This document shows, one piece after another, positions 4,785-5,949 of a stretch of DNA of 5,949 bases; position 1 is the stretch's first letter; every line of letters starts with the position of its first letter. The notes below the pieces were generated by a model, which did no database searches, had not been told where the DNA came from, and saw only the letters and a list, made by a program, of their open reading frames with translations. Location: the NCBI GenBank assembly GCA_003446775.1, contig DMCH01000097.1, forward strand, positions 17,006 through 22,954, given 5' to 3'. The translations under genes and the position numbers were made by a program. This stretch comes from Chloroflexota bacterium (GTDB lineage Bacteria; Chloroflexota; Dormibacteria; Dormibacterales; Dormibacteraceae).

Positions 4785-5949
4785 TAGCGCGGGTTGCGGG
4801 TGCCTGCATGTTGATCATCCTGTCGATTTCGTGCACCGACCAGGCAGCCACGTCAATCGCGCCCACTCCGACTCCATCACCGAGCCCGATCGCGTACGGG
4901 CCGCCGCAGTACCGGGCGATGTGGGTCGACGCATTCCACGACGGCATGAAGTCGCCGGCGCAGGTCGAGAAGCTGGTCGCCGACGCCCATCGCGCCAACC
5001 TCAATGCTCTGATCGTCCAGGTCCGCAAGGCAGGCGACGCGTACTTCAATCGTTCCGACGAGCCACGCGCGACCGACATCACCGGACCGCCAGACTTCGA
5101 CCCGCTCGCATACGTGATCAAGCTCGCGCACGCCGCCGTCCCGCGCATCGAGGTTCATGCGTGGCTCAACACGTTCTTCGCAGGCGAGTCAAGCCAGGTC
5201 TATCTCCGGCATGGCGACGCCTGGGGCAACCGGGCGGATGACGGCAGCACCAGCGGCTATCTGGATCCCGGCGTGCCCGAGGTCCAGACCTACACGCACA
5301 AGGTATTCATGGACGTGGCCCAGAACTACGACGTCGACGGGCTGCACATGGACTTCGTGCGGTATCCGGGTCTGGGGTGGGGGTACACCCCTGAGTCGCT
5401 GTCGTTGTACGCGCTCGAGACTGGAACTCAGGGTGTGCCGTGGTCGGGCGACGAGAGGTGGCAGTCATGGCGCCGAGCACGGGTCACCGGTTTCGTCCGC
5501 GACCTCCATGACGACCTCAAGCGCGAGCATCCCAACGTCAAGCTGAGCGGAGCGCTCATCTGCTTTGGCGGCGGACCGCTGACTCCTGCCGATTGGCCGC
5601 GAACGTCCGCCTACTCTTCGGTCTTCCAGGATTGGAAAGACTGGCTGAGCAAGGGGTATCTCGATTTTGGCGTGCCCATGAACTACGACAGCGACTGGAG
5701 CGGTCTGGAGAAAGGTTGGTTCGAGCGCTGGTTGAACTTTGAGAAAGACTCGGGTTTCGCAAACCGCGTTGTGACCGGGGTGGGTGCTTTTCTGAACTAT
5801 CCAGAGGAAACGCTGGCGCAGATCACTCGCGCGCTGGCACCGTCTGCCAACGGGAACCGCGTCCTTGGGATCGCGATCTACTCGTACGGCTCGACGTCGG
5901 TTTATGGCACGGACGACTTCTACGGCTACCCAGACCTAGCCGCCGGCCT
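4781..5949 (+). CDS. GHL10 / DUF187-type glycoside hydrolase-like putative lipoprotein (cut by right edge)
   Basis: There are 389 complete codons with no stop before the edge. The N-terminus looks like a lipoprotein signal: MIAR, hydrophobic core VAGACMLIILSI, then Cys18. Position -3 is Ser instead of Leu, so the lipobox (SISC) is weak. A Pro/Thr/Ser linker (27-36) tethers the domain, and an extracytoplasmic location is inferred. The rest matches the family-10-like glycosyl hydrolase domain: RAMWVDAFHDGMKSPAQVE (45-63), NALIVQVRKAGDAYF (75-89), EVHAWLN (124-130), and YDVDGLHMDFVRYP (183-196) with Asp191 as a candidate catalytic acid, then a later MNYDSDW strand. Such proteins act on cell-wall or extracellular polysaccharide; the bond cut here is unknown. 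The GTG at 4781 is chosen because it gives a positively charged n-region and a GTGA overlap with the methyltransferase stop. ATG 4808 would leave only nine residues before Cys18. No Shine-Dalgarno is seen, so coupling to the upstream gene is likely. Confidence 0.88.
   Translation, partial: MIARVAGACMLIILSISCTDQAATSIAPTPTPSPSPIAYGPPQYRAMWVDAFHDGMKSPAQVEKLVADAHRANLNALIVQVRKAGDAYFNRSDEPRATDITGPPDFDPLAYVIKLAHAAVPRIEVHAWLNTFFAGESSQVYLRHGDAWGNRADDGSTSGYLDPGVPEVQTYTHKVFMDVAQNYDVDGLHMDFVRYPGLGWGYTPESLSLYALETGTQGVPWSGDERWQSWRRARVTGFVRDLHDDLKREHPNVKLSGALICFGGGPLTPADWPRTSAYSSVFQDWKDWLSKGYLDFGVPMNYDSDWSGLEKGWFERWLNFEKDSGFANRVVTGVGAFLNYPEETLAQITRALAPSANGNRVLGIAIYSYGSTSVYGTDDFYGYPDLAAG

Noticed and set aside
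4808..4834. ATG 4808 as start of the GHL10 lipoprotein
   Set aside because: It would leave a nine-residue stretch to Cys18 with no positively charged n-region; GTG 4781 gives a complete signal and a GTGA overlap.
4768..5241. Open frames on both strands over the GHL10 N-terminus
   Set aside because: They overlap the conserved GHL10 motifs in frame +4781 and have low-complexity Arg/Ala-rich translations.
1..5949. CRISPR array, tRNA, insertion sequence or prophage signals
   Set aside because: No regularly spaced direct repeats, tRNA-like cloverleaf, transposase or long terminal inverted repeats were seen on reading both strands.

Overview
The window is gene-dense, GC-rich bacterial DNA. It fits a soil-type, high-GC lineage such as Chloroflexota, Ca. 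Dormibacterota or Actinomycetota. The lineage is inferred from base composition and gene content only, and no marker gene is present. There are seven protein-coding genes, two of them cut by the window edges, and no gap between genes longer than 96 bases. I saw no RNA genes, mobile elements or CRISPR array.

Left part (1-2265): a molybdenum hydroxylase locus of the aerobic CO dehydrogenase (Cox) family. On the minus strand a CoxS-type [2Fe-2S] subunit (1042-1554) is followed after 4 nt by the N-terminal 345 residues of a CoxL-type molybdopterin subunit (1-1037, running off the left edge). Divergent from them, across a 96-bp control region, is a CoxG-type SRPBCC protein (1651-2265) with a hydrophobic C-terminal tail. 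S and L would supply the electron-relay and catalytic subunits. The FAD subunit (CoxM) is expected beyond the left edge. CoxG is known in related systems to link the enzyme to the membrane and quinone pool. The active-site loop that separates true (form I) CO dehydrogenase from form II relatives is not in the window, so the substrate is undecided.

Middle (2270-2779, minus): an unrecognised 169-residue soluble protein that appears to contain two copies of a degenerate beta-rich unit. It is convergent with coxG, with only 4 nt between the stop codons, and both stops lie in one small palindrome.

Right part (2818-5949, plus): a tightly coupled three-gene operon. It encodes a short amidase-signature hydrolase, a class I SAM-dependent methyltransferase (ATGA overlap with the amidase) and a family-10-like glycoside hydrolase of the GHL10 type, with a lipoprotein-like signal (GTGA overlap, cut by the right edge). 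The operon and the unknown minus-strand gene are divergent with only 38 bp between their start codons. Neither start has a usable Shine-Dalgarno site, and each has a -10-like hexamer 6-7 nt upstream, which suggests leaderless transcripts. I cannot assign one pathway to the amidase, methyltransferase and glycosidase, and found no clearly new defence or mobile system here.
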